Below, in pieces: positions 35,647 to 44,605 of a stretch of DNA of 64,000 nucleotides (positions are counted from its first letter, which is position 1; every line of letters starts with the position of its first letter). The translations under genes and the position numbers were made by a program. Below the pieces are notes generated by a model. It did not search any database and was not told where the DNA came from. It saw nothing but the letters and a program-made list of their open reading frames with translations. Source of the DNA: an uncultured Prevotellaceae bacterium (lineage in GTDB: Bacteria; Bacteroidota; Bacteroidia; Bacteroidales; Bacteroidaceae); the NCBI GenBank assembly GCA_946410305.1, contig CAMJZV010000003.1:114887-178886 (forward strand), read 5' to 3'.

Positions 35647-37353
35647 TTACTCTCCAAAGATCTGCTTCCTGTCACGTTCAATAGCGGGGCGTGCCCATGC
35701 ATCGGGGATGAAACGCCAGTTGTTGAAGGATTTACCCTCTATATGTCCTTCACGCTCAATCTTCTGTGTCAGATAGTAGCGTTGGTCACGCTCACTCATA
35801 TAAATGATACGGCTGTTGATGGAGTCATGGGGAATGCCTGCACCAAGTGTGAGCAGTTCGCCACCACCATTGCCGCGATAGCTGTTCATAGCTACCTTAT
35901 ACCATGCTTTTTCATTGAAGGGACGTCCGTCGGAGAACTGAAGGATGTGTACCTTCTGACCCTCTGGCTTGGTGACATCTACCACATAGTCGATGCCTGC
36001 TGCTGAGTCGAAGTTGAAGGTGTAGTTCTTGAAGCCTTCGCGCTGGTTGTCTCCAGGTGCCTTGGGAGCAAGAAGCATGATGTGGTCGTCAGCGCTCTGC
36101 ATGGTATTCGTCCATAGGTCGTAACTCATCTCCAGGTGTTTGCGTACTTCCTCACCTGTCATGCGGAGTACGTAGATTTTGTTTTCGAAACGGTAGAGTT
36201 TGAACATGTCGCTCATATATACAGGTCCTGCATTGACATTTGTGTTAAAAGCCAAAGGCGCATTGAAAGAAATATCAGCGTGTGTATATTCTAACTGTAA
36301 TAGATGAATTAAATCAGTGAAGGCTGCGGGACCGAAGAAGGAGTCGCGAGAGCGCATAGGGCTGACAAAGGTACCCAACTGGCGTTCTACATACTGGTGG
36401 ACGGCATCTATCTGTGGCTGAAAATGAGCCATGTATTGCTGGTCGATAGCTTCGCCAGTAATATCAACTATCTCACCCTTTTTGCTGATGACCTTGCCGT
36501 TGCGAATCTGAATGGTAGCTTGTGCCACTTTGACGGCATTACATGACGGATCCAGGCAGAGCACACCGTTGATGGTGGCGTTGCGCTCCGTATGGTCGTG
36601 ACCAAAGAATATAACGTCGAAGCCTTCTACCGTCTCTGCCATCTTTCTGGAGACATCTTCCTCATAGCTGGGAGTAACAATGCCTCCATCCCAACCGCTA
36701 TGAAAGAGTCCTATGATGACGTCGGCTTTCTCCTGTTCTTTAAGTACCTTGATCCAGTGGCGTGCGCTCTTAATCATGTCCTCAAAATACAGACCTGTCC
36801 ACAGACTCTCATGGAGCCAGCTGGGAATAGCTGGTGTCAGCATGCCAAGAATGGCGACACGGACACCCTCACGCTCAATGATAGTATAGGGCTTGACATA
36901 CGGTTTGCCTGTCTTTGTGTCGATGATGTTGGCACCAAGTACGGGACACTTGATTTCGCTGACCCATTTGTCGTAGACGGCATGTCCTGTCTCTACGTCG
37001 TGGTTGCCGAAGTTCTGGGCATCGTACTGTAGGTAGTTGACGACCTCTGCTGCAATGTTGGGTGCATCAGTCTTTACATAGTTGGTGTAGTAGCAGGTGG
37101 GTTGTCCCTGCAGAATGTCGCCGTTGTCCAGCAAGATGATGCGGTCGCCATAGCTCTTACGCTGACGCTTGAGATAGGAACTGACGCGTGCCATCGTTCC
37201 CTGCATAGGACGGCGTTCGGTAAAGTTGTAGGGAAAGAAAGCACCGTGGACGTCTGATGTTTCTATCAGTCGTAGGGTGACGGTTTTAGCTTGTTTGGCC
37301 ATGGCTGTCAGGCTTATACACATTAGTGCAAGGATCGTTATTGTCTTTTTCAT
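35647..37353 (-). CDS. Secreted 5'-nucleotidase / 2',3'-cyclic phosphodiesterase-like metallophosphatase
   Basis: 568 residues with signal peptide (MKKTITILALMCISLTAMA). The N-terminal calcineurin-like domain carries all metal-site motifs: ETSDVHGAF, LLDNGDILQG, NFGNHDVETG, GLFHSGWD and FFGHDHTERN. The C-terminal 5'-nucleotidase domain (from about 330) ends with a substrate-binding YKVAMNSYRGNGGGELL. It removes phosphate from nucleotides in the periplasm, like UshA/CpdB. It could complete nucleic-acid breakdown started by the two secreted nucleases in this window, with uridine kinase acting on the product after uptake. First gene of a probable operon with nudC. Confidence 0.93.
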   Translation of the reverse strand: MKKTITILALMCISLTAMAKQAKTVTLRLIETSDVHGAFFPYNFTERRPMQGTMARVSSYLKRQRKSYGDRIILLDNGDILQGQPTCYYTNYVKTDAPNIAAEVVNYLQYDAQNFGNHDVETGHAVYDKWVSEIKCPVLGANIIDTKTGKPYVKPYTIIEREGVRVAILGMLTPAIPSWLHESLWTGLYFEDMIKSARHWIKVLKEQEKADVIIGLFHSGWDGGIVTPSYEEDVSRKMAETVEGFDVIFFGHDHTERNATINGVLCLDPSCNAVKVAQATIQIRNGKVISKKGEIVDITGEAIDQQYMAHFQPQIDAVHQYVERQLGTFVSPMRSRDSFFGPAAFTDLIHLLQLEYTHADISFNAPLAFNTNVNAGPVYMSDMFKLYRFENKIYVLRMTGEEVRKHLEMSYDLWTNTMQSADDHIMLLAPKAPGDNQREGFKNYTFNFDSAAGIDYVVDVTKPEGQKVHILQFSDGRPFNEKAWYKVAMNSYRGNGGGELLTLGAGIPHDSINSRIIYMSERDQRYYLTQKIEREGHIEGKSFNNWRFIPDAWARPAIERDRKQIFGE

Positions 37354-37387
37354 CAGTATAAAAATAATAGGTTTAAATTGTTTTTTG

Positions 37388-37395
37388 CAAAGGTA
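37388..37395 (-). promoter_or_regulatory. -7 box TACCTTTG for the 5'-nucleotidase
   Basis: Reverse-strand TAnnTTTG match 35 bp before the ATG. Confidence 0.6.
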
Positions 37396-37467
37396 GAGAT
37401 TATTTTTTAATTCACCAAGTTCTTAGGCACGCTTTTTGCTGGTTAAAGGTTAAAAGAAAATAAAAAT

Positions 37468-37474
37468 AGGAGGT
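37468..37474 (+). promoter_or_regulatory. Strong Shine-Dalgarno AGGAGGT before the J-domain gene
   Basis: Near-perfect complement to the 16S tail, 6 bp before ATG 37481. Such sites are rare in this phylum and in this window, and it fixes the start. Confidence 0.7.
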
Positions 37475-37480
37475 AGTATT

Positions 37481-38152
37481 ATGGCATTTATTGATTACTA
37501 CAAGATTTTAGGGGTTGACAAGAGCATACCCCAAAAGGATGTGAAGCGTGCTTATCTGAAGCGTGCCAAGCAGTTTCACCCAGATTTGCATCCTGACGAC
37601 CCTAAGGCTAAGGCCAAGTTCCAGGCGCTGACGGAAGCTTACGACGTGATAGGCGACCCCGAGAAGCGTGCCAAATACGATAAGTATGGTGAGCAGTGGA
37701 AGCAGGCAGAGGCTTATGAGAAGGCAGGTGCAGGTTTTGGTGGCTATGGCGGTGCACAAGGCAATCCCTTTGAGGGCTTCGATTTCTCGTCGTTTGGCTC
37801 GGGTGGTACTGGTGGCTTCTCGTCATTTTTCCAGGATTTGTTTGGTGGCGGCATGCGAGGTGGCCAGGGCTTTGGTGCCCATACTACGTATAAGGAGGAA
37901 CCAAAGAATACGCAAGCTACTGTCACTATCGATATGTATACCGCCTTGTTGGGTGGCAATATCATGGTGACGACGGGTACGGGCGAACGACTGAAACTGA
38001 AGGTGAAACCTGAGACGCAGCCTGGCACCAAAGTGCGTCTGCGTGGCAAGGGCAGGGGAGGTACGGACCTTATCCTGACGTATCAGGTGAAGTTGCCGAC
38101 AGGGCTGACAGAACGACAGAAACAGCTGCTGCAACAGATGCAGCAAGGTTGA
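37481..38152 (+). CDS. J-domain co-chaperone (short DnaJ/CbpA-like)
   Basis: 223 residues. J domain at 1-70 with HPD motif (QFHPDLHPDD), then a Gly/Phe-rich region (about 85-135) and a single C-terminal substrate-binding beta domain (TQATVTIDMYTALLGGNIMVTTG to LPTGLTERQKQLLQQM). It lacks the zinc finger and is shorter than CbpA (about 300 residues), keeping only one of the two beta domains. It should stimulate DnaK ATPase in the cytoplasm. Unusually strong ribosome binding site; ends at a bidirectional terminator. Confidence 0.9.
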   Translation: MAFIDYYKILGVDKSIPQKDVKRAYLKRAKQFHPDLHPDDPKAKAKFQALTEAYDVIGDPEKRAKYDKYGEQWKQAEAYEKAGAGFGGYGGAQGNPFEGFDFSSFGSGGTGGFSSFFQDLFGGGMRGGQGFGAHTTYKEEPKNTQATVTIDMYTALLGGNIMVTTGTGERLKLKVKPETQPGTKVRLRGKGRGGTDLILTYQVKLPTGLTERQKQLLQQMQQG

Positions 38153-38162
38153 CAGAGATGCA

Positions 38163-38189
38163 AAATGCAGGGTGCTTAACCCTGCATTT
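38163..38189. terminator. Bidirectional terminator overlapping the end of kdsB
   Basis: Perfect 11-bp stem AAATGCAGGGT/ACCCTGCATTT with loop GCTTA. The kdsB stop codon (38176-38178) lies in the loop and one stem arm encodes its last residues. Confidence 0.88.
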
Positions 38190-38925
38190 GTGTTTTAAGG
38201 AACTCTTCTGCACGTTGCAGATCTTCCGGTGTGTCGATACCCACCGTTTCTACATTAGTGATGCCTACACGGATGCGGTAGCCGTTCTCCAACCAACGTA
38301 GCTGTTCCAGGCTCTCTGCTTTCTCCAGTGATGACTGTGGCAGTTGTGTGACTTCGTGAAGTACTTGGCGGTGATAAGCATAAATTCCCAAGTGCTTCAA
38401 ATAGGGGAAATGTTCCAGCCAAGTAGTAGGTTCTTCACCACGAACATAAGGTATCACGCTGCGACTGAAGTACAAGGCAAAACCACGACGGTCGCATACG
38501 ATTTTGGGGGAGTTGGGGTTATGTACGGCTTTAATGTTGTCAAAAGGTTTTCCTAATGTACCTATCTGAGTCTCAGAATCTTCGAATAAATTCTTTAAAG
38601 TTTCTATTTGAGATTTTTGGATGAATGGTTCGTCACCTTGGATGTTGATGATAACATCGGCGTCGGTGCCTATTTTGGTGGCAGCTTCCTCTAGACGGTC
38701 AGTTCCACTCTTGTGGTCGGTGCGCGTCATGACAGCACGGCCGCCAAATGCCTCGACAGCCTGATAGATACGCTCGTCGTCAGTGGCGACATACGCCTCT
38801 TCGAGTACTGCTGATGCCTGTTCGTAAACTCGCTGGATAACAGTCTTGCCGCCCAGCATGGCCAATGGTTTGCCAGGAAAGCGTGTTGATGCATATCTGG
38901 CAGGTATGATAGCAATGAATTTCAT
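38176..38925 (-). CDS. kdsB: 3-deoxy-manno-octulosonate cytidylyltransferase
   Basis: 249 residues. IIPARYASTRFPGKPLAMLGGKTVI with the CTP-binding RFPGKP motif, VATDDERI, MTRTDHKSGTDRLEE, INIQGDEPFI and HLGIYAYHRQVL are all present. It activates KDO with CTP to CMP-KDO for the inner core of lipopolysaccharide, in the cytoplasm. A -7 box lies 21 bp upstream. Its last codons double as a terminator stem. Confidence 0.96.
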   Translation of the reverse strand: MKFIAIIPARYASTRFPGKPLAMLGGKTVIQRVYEQASAVLEEAYVATDDERIYQAVEAFGGRAVMTRTDHKSGTDRLEEAATKIGTDADVIINIQGDEPFIQKSQIETLKNLFEDSETQIGTLGKPFDNIKAVHNPNSPKIVCDRRGFALYFSRSVIPYVRGEEPTTWLEHFPYLKHLGIYAYHRQVLHEVTQLPQSSLEKAESLEQLRWLENGYRIRVGITNVETVGIDTPEDLQRAEEFLKTQMQG

Positions 38926-38945
38926 AATTTATTGTTTTTTGTTTG

Positions 38946-38953
38946 CAAAGATA
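38946..38953 (-). promoter_or_regulatory. -7 box TATCTTTG for kdsB
   Basis: Reverse-strand TAnnTTTG match 20 bp before the kdsB ATG. Confidence 0.6.
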
Positions 38954-38996
38954 GTGAATATTTTTTAAAACGCTTTGTAGTATCGCTTTTTTTTCA

Positions 38997-39004
38997 TACC
39001 TTTG
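38997..39004 (+). promoter_or_regulatory. -7 box TACCTTTG for the MORN protein
   Basis: Divergent from kdsB. It lies 10 bp before ATG 39015 and 22 bp before ATG 39027, which favours the later start. Confidence 0.6.
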
Positions 39005-39026
39005 TCAAGTTTAAATGCCTATTCTT

Positions 39027-40142
39027 ATGAACAAACGAAATATATTACTTACATTCTATTCCTTGCTGGCACTCTCTGTGTCGGCGCAAAAGATTACCCT
39101 TGGCTCCTGTAAAATGAAAGACGGTGGAGAGTATAAGGGGCAGATGATGGCAGGAAAGCCACATGGCAAAGGGACTACGACTTGGAAAGATGGTGACCGC
39201 TTTGAAGGCGAGTATGTTAAGGGTAAACGCCAGGGCTATGGCGTCTATACCTTTCATGACGGAGAAAAGTATGAAGGCCAGTGGCTGCAGGACCACCAGC
39301 ATGGTAAGGGAACTTTCTATTTTAACAACAACAACAAGTATGATGGCCTGTGGTATCGCGACGAACAGGAAGGACATGGCGTAATGTACTACTATAATGG
39401 CGATATCTATGACGGACAGTGGAAGCTGAGCAAGCGTCATGGTAAGGGTCGTTATACCTATAAAGGCGGTGCTTACTACAATGGAGAGTGGCTTGATGAC
39501 CAGAAGAACGGCCGTGGCGTCTTCAACTGGGGCGATGGATCTTCGTATGACGGGCAGTGGAAAGACAATCGTCAGAATGGAAAGGGCACTTTCCGCTATG
39601 CCAATGGTGATGTCTATATTGGCTCATTCTCCAATGACCTACAGAATGGTAAGGGCATCTATAAGTTCCAGAATGGTGACTTCTACGATGGCGACTATGT
39701 CAATGGTGAACGCACCGGTCAGGGCATCTTTCGCTATGCCAATGGTGACCGTTATACGGGCCAGTTTTATAAGGGTGATAAACATGGTCAGGGTACGCTG
39801 GTATGGAAGAATGGCAATACCTATCAGGGTGAGTGGAAGGCCGACAAACCCAATGGTCGTGGCAAGTTGTCTATGAAGAACGGTGACTCTTTTGAGGGAC
39901 AGTTCCGCAATGGTGCCATTCATGGTGAGGGTATTGCCCGCTATGCTGATGGCTCTAAGTTCCGTGGCCATTTCAAGGACGGCAAGCGTCATGGTCCAGC
40001 CATTGAAGAGAATAAGGAGGGACTGCGCTTTGAGGGTACTTATGTTGAGGACCGTCGCGACGGCCGCTTTGTAGAGAAAGACCGTAATGGTAACATTACT
40101 GCTCAAGGCACGTATATTAGAGGAAAGAGACAGGAAAATTAA
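39027..40142 (+). CDS. Secreted MORN-repeat protein
   Basis: About 371 residues from ATG 39027 (MNKRNILLTFYSLLALSVSAQ signal peptide); the ATG at 39015 is too close to the -7 box. The rest is about 13-14 MORN repeats of 23 residues (pattern YxGxWxxGxxxGxGxxxxxxGDx, for example YDGQWKDNRQNGKGTFRYANGD), followed by a short Arg/Asp-rich end. MORN repeats form an elongated beta-hairpin stack used for protein or lipid contacts. Location is periplasm or outer membrane. Function unknown; a second MORN protein in this window is fused to a GH25 lysozyme. Confidence 0.9.
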   Translation: MNKRNILLTFYSLLALSVSAQKITLGSCKMKDGGEYKGQMMAGKPHGKGTTTWKDGDRFEGEYVKGKRQGYGVYTFHDGEKYEGQWLQDHQHGKGTFYFNNNNKYDGLWYRDEQEGHGVMYYYNGDIYDGQWKLSKRHGKGRYTYKGGAYYNGEWLDDQKNGRGVFNWGDGSSYDGQWKDNRQNGKGTFRYANGDVYIGSFSNDLQNGKGIYKFQNGDFYDGDYVNGERTGQGIFRYANGDRYTGQFYKGDKHGQGTLVWKNGNTYQGEWKADKPNGRGKLSMKNGDSFEGQFRNGAIHGEGIARYADGSKFRGHFKDGKRHGPAIEENKEGLRFEGTYVEDRRDGRFVEKDRNGNITAQGTYIRGKRQEN

Positions 40143-40174
40143 TATTGAACTTTGAAACATAAAACATAAGCACT

Positions 40175-40621
40175 ATGATCATCGACACATTAGAAAATTT
40201 GGAAAAGTATGTGGCAATTAATCCACTGTTTCCGAAAGTTGTGGAGTTTTTGAAAGCCAACGACCTGAGTACTATGGCTGATGGCAAGTATGAAATTGAA
40301 GGCAAAGACCTCTTTGTCAATGTAACTACCACCAAGGGAAAATCTCCTGATGAGGCTGTCATCGAGACGCACAACAAGATGATTGATATTCAGATCCCCC
40401 TTACTGCTGCAGAGACGTATGGTTATACCCAGCGTAACGCTCTTCCTGAAGTTCCCTATAATGCAGAGAAGGACATTACCAAGATTCCAGATTTGGCAGC
40501 AGACAGCTATGTCACCTGTCAGCCGGGTATGATGGTCATCTTCTTTCCGCAGGATGGTCATGCACCCTGCATTGCTGGCGTTCCCGAATTCAAGAAAGCA
40601 ATTTTCAAGATAAAAGCATAA
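40175..40621 (+). CDS. YhcH/YjgK/YiaL family protein
   Basis: 148 residues (MIIDTLENLEKYVAINPLFPKVVEFL, GKYEIEGKDLFVNV, ETHNKMIDIQIPL, FFPQDGHAPCIA). The conserved His and Glu residues of this cupin-like (DUF386/EbgC-type) fold are present. Members have been linked to sugar mutarotation or sialic-acid metabolism, but the biochemical role here is uncertain. It precedes glgB by 4 bp, so the two are cotranscribed. Confidence 0.9.
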   Translation: MIIDTLENLEKYVAINPLFPKVVEFLKANDLSTMADGKYEIEGKDLFVNVTTTKGKSPDEAVIETHNKMIDIQIPLTAAETYGYTQRNALPEVPYNAEKDITKIPDLAADSYVTCQPGMMVIFFPQDGHAPCIAGVPEFKKAIFKIKA

Positions 40622-40625
40622 TACT

Positions 40626-42701
40626 ATGGCAACAACTAAAAAGACTACTATGAAGAAGGCTACTACAAAGAAAGCCAAGAAGGTGGAAGAACCTAAACAC
40701 ATTGGGTTGGTACGTGACGACTCCTGGCTGGAGCCCTTTGAACAGGCTATCCGCGGTCGTCATGACCATGCACTATGGAAGATTGCCCAGCTGACACGTA
40801 ATGGTAAGAAGACGCTGAGCGACTTTGCCAGCGGACATCTCTATTTTGGTCTGCACAAATTGGCAAAGGGGTGGGTGTTCCGTGAGTGGGCACCGAACGC
40901 TACAGAGATTTATCTGATTGGTGACTTCAACAACTGGCAAGAGTCAGACAAATATAAGTGTAAGCGCATTGAGGGGACAGGCAACTGGGAACTGAGACTC
41001 TCGGAGAAAGCCATCAAGCACGGTGACCTCTATAAGATGAAGGTCAAGTGGAATGGTGGAGAGGGTGAGCGCATCCCCGCTTGGTGCCGCCGCGTTGTAC
41101 AGGATGAACAGACCAAGATATTCTCCGCACAGGTGTGGAATCCTGAGAAACCCTATGTATGGAAGAAAAAGACCTTCAAACCCGACAAGTCGCCGCTGCT
41201 CATCTACGAGTGCCATGTGGGTATGAGTCAGGATGCCGAGAAGGTAGGCACCTATAAGGAGTTTACGGAGAATGTGCTGCCACGTGTAAAAAAGGACGGC
41301 TACAATGCTATTCAGGTGATGGCTATCCAGGAGCATCCTTATTATGGCAGCTTTGGCTACCATGTGTCTTCGTTCTTTGCTCCTTCAAGCCGTTTTGGTA
41401 CTCCCGAAGAACTGAAGGAGATGATTGACACCGCCCATAAGATGGGTATAGCCGTCATCATGGATATTGTACACTCACATGCTGTGAAGAACGAGGTAGA
41501 GGGCTTGGGCAATCTGGCTGGCGACCCTAACCAGTTCTTCTATCCTGGCGACCGCCACGAGCATCCGGCATGGGATTCGCTGTGCTTCGACTACGGCAAA
41601 GACGACGTTCTGCACTTCCTGCTGAGCAACTGTAAGTATTGGCTGGAGGAGTTCCACTTCGATGGTTTCCGCTTCGATGGCGTAACGTCTATGCTATATT
41701 ACAGTCACGGACTGGGAGAAGCCTTTGGCGGCTATGGTGACTATTTCAATGGCCATGAGGATGACAATGCTATCTGCTATCTCACGCTGGCAAACTGTCT
41801 GATTCACGAGGTCAACAAGAATGCCATCACTATTGCTGAGGAGGTCAGCGGTATGCCAGGTCTGGCGGCTAAATTCGAGGACGGCGGCTATGGCTTTGAC
41901 TATCGTATGGCGATGAATATCCCTGACTACTGGATTAAGACCATTAAGGAGGTGCGTGATGAGGACATCAATGTATGCTCTATCTTCTGGGAGGTCAAGA
42001 ACCGTCGTCCTGATGAGAAGACCATTTCCTATTGCGAGAGTCACGACCAGGCGCTGGTGGGCGATAAGACCATCATCTTCCGTCTCATCGATGCCGATAT
42101 GTACTGGCACTTTGCCAAGAAAGACGTCAACGATATTGCCCAGCGTGGTATTGCCCTGCACAAGATGATTCGTCTGGTAACAGCCGGCGCTATCAATGGT
42201 GGCTACCTGAACTTCATGGGTAATGAGTTCGGACACCCAGAGTGGATAGATTTCCCACGTGAGGGGAACGGCTGGTCATACAAGTATGCCCGTCGTCAGT
42301 GGAACCTCGTCGACAACAAGGATCTCTGCTATCACTGGCTGGGTGACTTCGACCAGAAGATGCTGGAGGTCATCAAGTCACAGAAGAATTTCCAGGATAC
42401 GCCTGTTACAGAGATTTGGCATAACGATGGCGATCAGGTGCTGTGCTACATGCGCGGTGACCTCGTATTCGTCTTCAACTTCTCACCGACGCGCAGCTAT
42501 ACGGACTACGGATTCCTCGTTCCTACGGGCTCTTACGAGGTAGTGCTCAATACCGATGCAAAGGAGTTTGGCGGCAATGGTTTCGCAGACGACACGGTGA
42601 CGCACCTGACCAACTATGACCCCATGTATGTAGAGGATCGCAAGGAGTGGCTCAAGCTCTATATCCCTGCCCGCTCGGCTGTCGTATTAAGGAAAGTGTG
42701 A
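40626..42701 (+). CDS. glgB: 1,4-alpha-glucan branching enzyme (eukaryote-like GH13)
   Basis: 691 residues. A Lys/Thr-rich basic leader (MATTKKTTMKKATTKKAKK) precedes a CBM48 domain (FREWAPNATEIYLIGDFNNWQ) and a GH13 barrel. Barrel motifs are DIVHSHAVKN, GFRFDGVTSMLYY (nucleophile Asp), IAEEVSGMPG (acid/base Glu) and SHDQALVGDKT. The GLGEAFGGYGDYF loop and overall length match the eukaryote-type branching enzymes found in Bacteroidota. It makes alpha-1,6 branches in glycogen in the cytoplasm. The basic leader is probably disordered and is not a signal peptide. Confidence 0.95.
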   Translation: MATTKKTTMKKATTKKAKKVEEPKHIGLVRDDSWLEPFEQAIRGRHDHALWKIAQLTRNGKKTLSDFASGHLYFGLHKLAKGWVFREWAPNATEIYLIGDFNNWQESDKYKCKRIEGTGNWELRLSEKAIKHGDLYKMKVKWNGGEGERIPAWCRRVVQDEQTKIFSAQVWNPEKPYVWKKKTFKPDKSPLLIYECHVGMSQDAEKVGTYKEFTENVLPRVKKDGYNAIQVMAIQEHPYYGSFGYHVSSFFAPSSRFGTPEELKEMIDTAHKMGIAVIMDIVHSHAVKNEVEGLGNLAGDPNQFFYPGDRHEHPAWDSLCFDYGKDDVLHFLLSNCKYWLEEFHFDGFRFDGVTSMLYYSHGLGEAFGGYGDYFNGHEDDNAICYLTLANCLIHEVNKNAITIAEEVSGMPGLAAKFEDGGYGFDYRMAMNIPDYWIKTIKEVRDEDINVCSIFWEVKNRRPDEKTISYCESHDQALVGDKTIIFRLIDADMYWHFAKKDVNDIAQRGIALHKMIRLVTAGAINGGYLNFMGNEFGHPEWIDFPREGNGWSYKYARRQWNLVDNKDLCYHWLGDFDQKMLEVIKSQKNFQDTPVTEIWHNDGDQVLCYMRGDLVFVFNFSPTRSYTDYGFLVPTGSYEVVLNTDAKEFGGNGFADDTVTHLTNYDPMYVEDRKEWLKLYIPARSAVVLRKV

Positions 42702-42750
42702 AAATGACATTTTTTTAAGCAATTCTTTAACGTTTTACAATTAAATTGTT

Positions 42751-42758
42751 TAATTTTG
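42751..42758 (+). promoter_or_regulatory. -7 box TAATTTTG for dapA-AraC
   Basis: TAnnTTTG match 31 bp before the dapA ATG. Confidence 0.6.
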
Positions 42759-42789
42759 CAGCCGCAAAGACAAGAATTTAAGAATATTT

Positions 42790-43677
42790 ATGGCACATAA
42801 CATCTTCAAAGGATTAGGTATTGCGTTGATAACACCCTTTATGGAGGATGGATCGGTAGACTACAAGTCGCTGATCCGCCTTGTAGAGTACCAACTGAAT
42901 AACGGAGCGGACTTCTTCTGTATCCTGGCAACAACCGGTGAGACTCCTACATTGACAGCTGACGAAAAACAGAAGATCAAGGATCTCATCGTAGACTTGG
43001 TAGGTGGACGTGTACCCATCCTCATGGGATGTGGCGGCAACAATACCGCAGCTATTGTTAATGAGTTGCAAACGGGCGACTTCCGTGGAGTTGATGGCAT
43101 ACTCAGCGTATGTCCATATTATAACAAGCCTTCTCAGGAGGGACTCTATCAGCATTTCAAGACCATTGCGGCAGCTACCAAGTTGCCCGTGGTCTTGTAT
43201 AACGTTCCTGGTCGTACAGGTGTCAACATGACTGCTGCCACCTCAGTACGCTTGGCTCACGACTGTCCGAATATCGTTGCCATCAAGGAGGCTTCCGGCA
43301 ATCTGGAACAGGTTGACGAGATTATCAAGAACGGACCACGTGGCTTTGAGGTGCTTTCTGGTGACGACGCTCTGACGTTTCCTATGGTTAGCTGTGGCGC
43401 CGTTGGTGCTATCAGCGTCATAGGCAATGCCCTGCCTCGTGAGTTCTCGAAGATGATTCGCCTGCAGATGCGTGGCGAATACGATGGGGCCCGTAAGATT
43501 CACCATCGTTTCCAGGATCTCTTCTCGTTGCTCTTTGTCGATGGCAATCCTGCTGGTGTAAAGGCTATGCTCCACGAGATGGGTTACATTGAGAATATCC
43601 TGCGTCTGCCTTTGGTGCCGACACGTATCAGCACCTTGCAGCGCATGAGTGAAATTATGAAGGAACTGAAGATTTAG
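42790..43677 (+). CDS. dapA: 4-hydroxy-tetrahydrodipicolinate synthase
   Basis: 295 residues. GIALITPFMEDGSVDYKSL, TTGETPTLTADEK, the Tyr-containing CPYYNKPSQEGLYQHF, YNVPGRTGVNM and the Schiff-base Lys in NIVAIKEASGN are all present. GRTG (carboxylate binding) favours DapA over sialate lyase. It condenses pyruvate and aspartate semialdehyde for lysine and diaminopimelate synthesis. Followed 7 bp later by an AraC regulator. Confidence 0.95.
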   Translation: MAHNIFKGLGIALITPFMEDGSVDYKSLIRLVEYQLNNGADFFCILATTGETPTLTADEKQKIKDLIVDLVGGRVPILMGCGGNNTAAIVNELQTGDFRGVDGILSVCPYYNKPSQEGLYQHFKTIAAATKLPVVLYNVPGRTGVNMTAATSVRLAHDCPNIVAIKEASGNLEQVDEIIKNGPRGFEVLSGDDALTFPMVSCGAVGAISVIGNALPREFSKMIRLQMRGEYDGARKIHHRFQDLFSLLFVDGNPAGVKAMLHEMGYIENILRLPLVPTRISTLQRMSEIMKELKI

Positions 43678-43684
43678 TGTAGAG

Positions 43685-44569
43685 TTGGAAGAACCACGTG
43701 TACTACATGAGATTACCCCGTTGATGGGCAAGGACTCCCTCTATATTGCTGAACGCAGAAAGAAGGAGTTTACCTATCCCATCCACAACCACGAGGTGTT
43801 TGAACTGAACTTCGTGGAGCATGCACCTGGCGTGCGTCGTGTGGTAGGTGACTCTAACGAAGTCATCGGCGAATACGATCTGGCCATTATTACTGGTTCT
43901 GATTTGGAGCACGTGTGGGAACAGAATACCTGTACCAGTGAGAATATCCGAGAGATAACCGTTCACTTCTATTTCGACCTTGGTGAAGATGGCTTCCTGG
44001 CGCACAATCCTTTCTTCTCATTGCGTAAGATGTTGCTAGAAGCCCGCAAGGGAATGGCCTTCTCGCTCGACGACATCATGCGTGTCTATAACATGCTTGA
44101 TACACTGAGCAGTGTCAAGGAGGGATTCTATGCTGTCACGCAGTTCCTGACCATCCTCTATGAACTCTCCAAGAGTACCGAGATGCGTACGCTGGCTTCG
44201 TCGAGTTATGCCAAGGTGGCCGTTGAGAGTGACTCGCGTCGTGTGCTGAAGGTTAAGAACTATATTGCCCAGAACTATACGGAGGAGATTCGCCTGAATA
44301 CGCTGGCTGATATTGCAGGCATGAGTCCATCGGCCTTCAGCCGTTTCTTCAAGTCGCATACAGGGCGTACCCTCAGCGAGTATATCATCGAGCAGCGTCT
44401 GGGCTATGCCAGTCGCATGCTGGTAGATACGTCGAACAGTGTTGCGGAGATCTGCTACGCCTGTGGCTTTAACAATCTAAGCAATTTTAACCGCATTTTC
44501 AAGAAGAAGAAAAACTGCTCACCTACGGAGTTCCGTGAGAACTATCATAAAACAAAAATCATCGTTTAA
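43685..44569 (+). CDS. AraC-family transcriptional regulator (TTG start)
   Basis: 294 residues. N-terminal cupin-like sensor region (about 5-90: LHEITPL, YPIHNHEVFELNFVEHAPGVRRVVGDS, DLAIITGSDLEHVWEQN) and a C-terminal AraC domain with two HTH motifs (LNTLADIAGMSPSAFSRFFKSHTGRTLSEY and VAEICYACGFNNLSNFNRIFKKKKNCSPTEFRE). The only in-frame codon that keeps the characteristic LHEITPL start is TTG at 43685; the first ATG (43724) would remove it. Cotranscribed with dapA. The effector, probably a sugar, and the targets are unknown. Confidence 0.88.
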   Translation: MEEPRVLHEITPLMGKDSLYIAERRKKEFTYPIHNHEVFELNFVEHAPGVRRVVGDSNEVIGEYDLAIITGSDLEHVWEQNTCTSENIREITVHFYFDLGEDGFLAHNPFFSLRKMLLEARKGMAFSLDDIMRVYNMLDTLSSVKEGFYAVTQFLTILYELSKSTEMRTLASSSYAKVAVESDSRRVLKVKNYIAQNYTEEIRLNTLADIAGMSPSAFSRFFKSHTGRTLSEYIIEQRLGYASRMLVDTSNSVAEICYACGFNNLSNFNRIFKKKKNCSPTEFRENYHKTKIIV

Positions 44570-44605
44570 GCAAACATAAATAAAACTACAACCCTAAAGA
44601 AAAAT

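Noticed and set aside
42790-43677. Sialate lyase (nanA) instead of dapA, suggested by the nearby YhcH gene
   Set aside because: The VPGRTG motif fits DapA, and the YhcH gene belongs to the glgB transcript.
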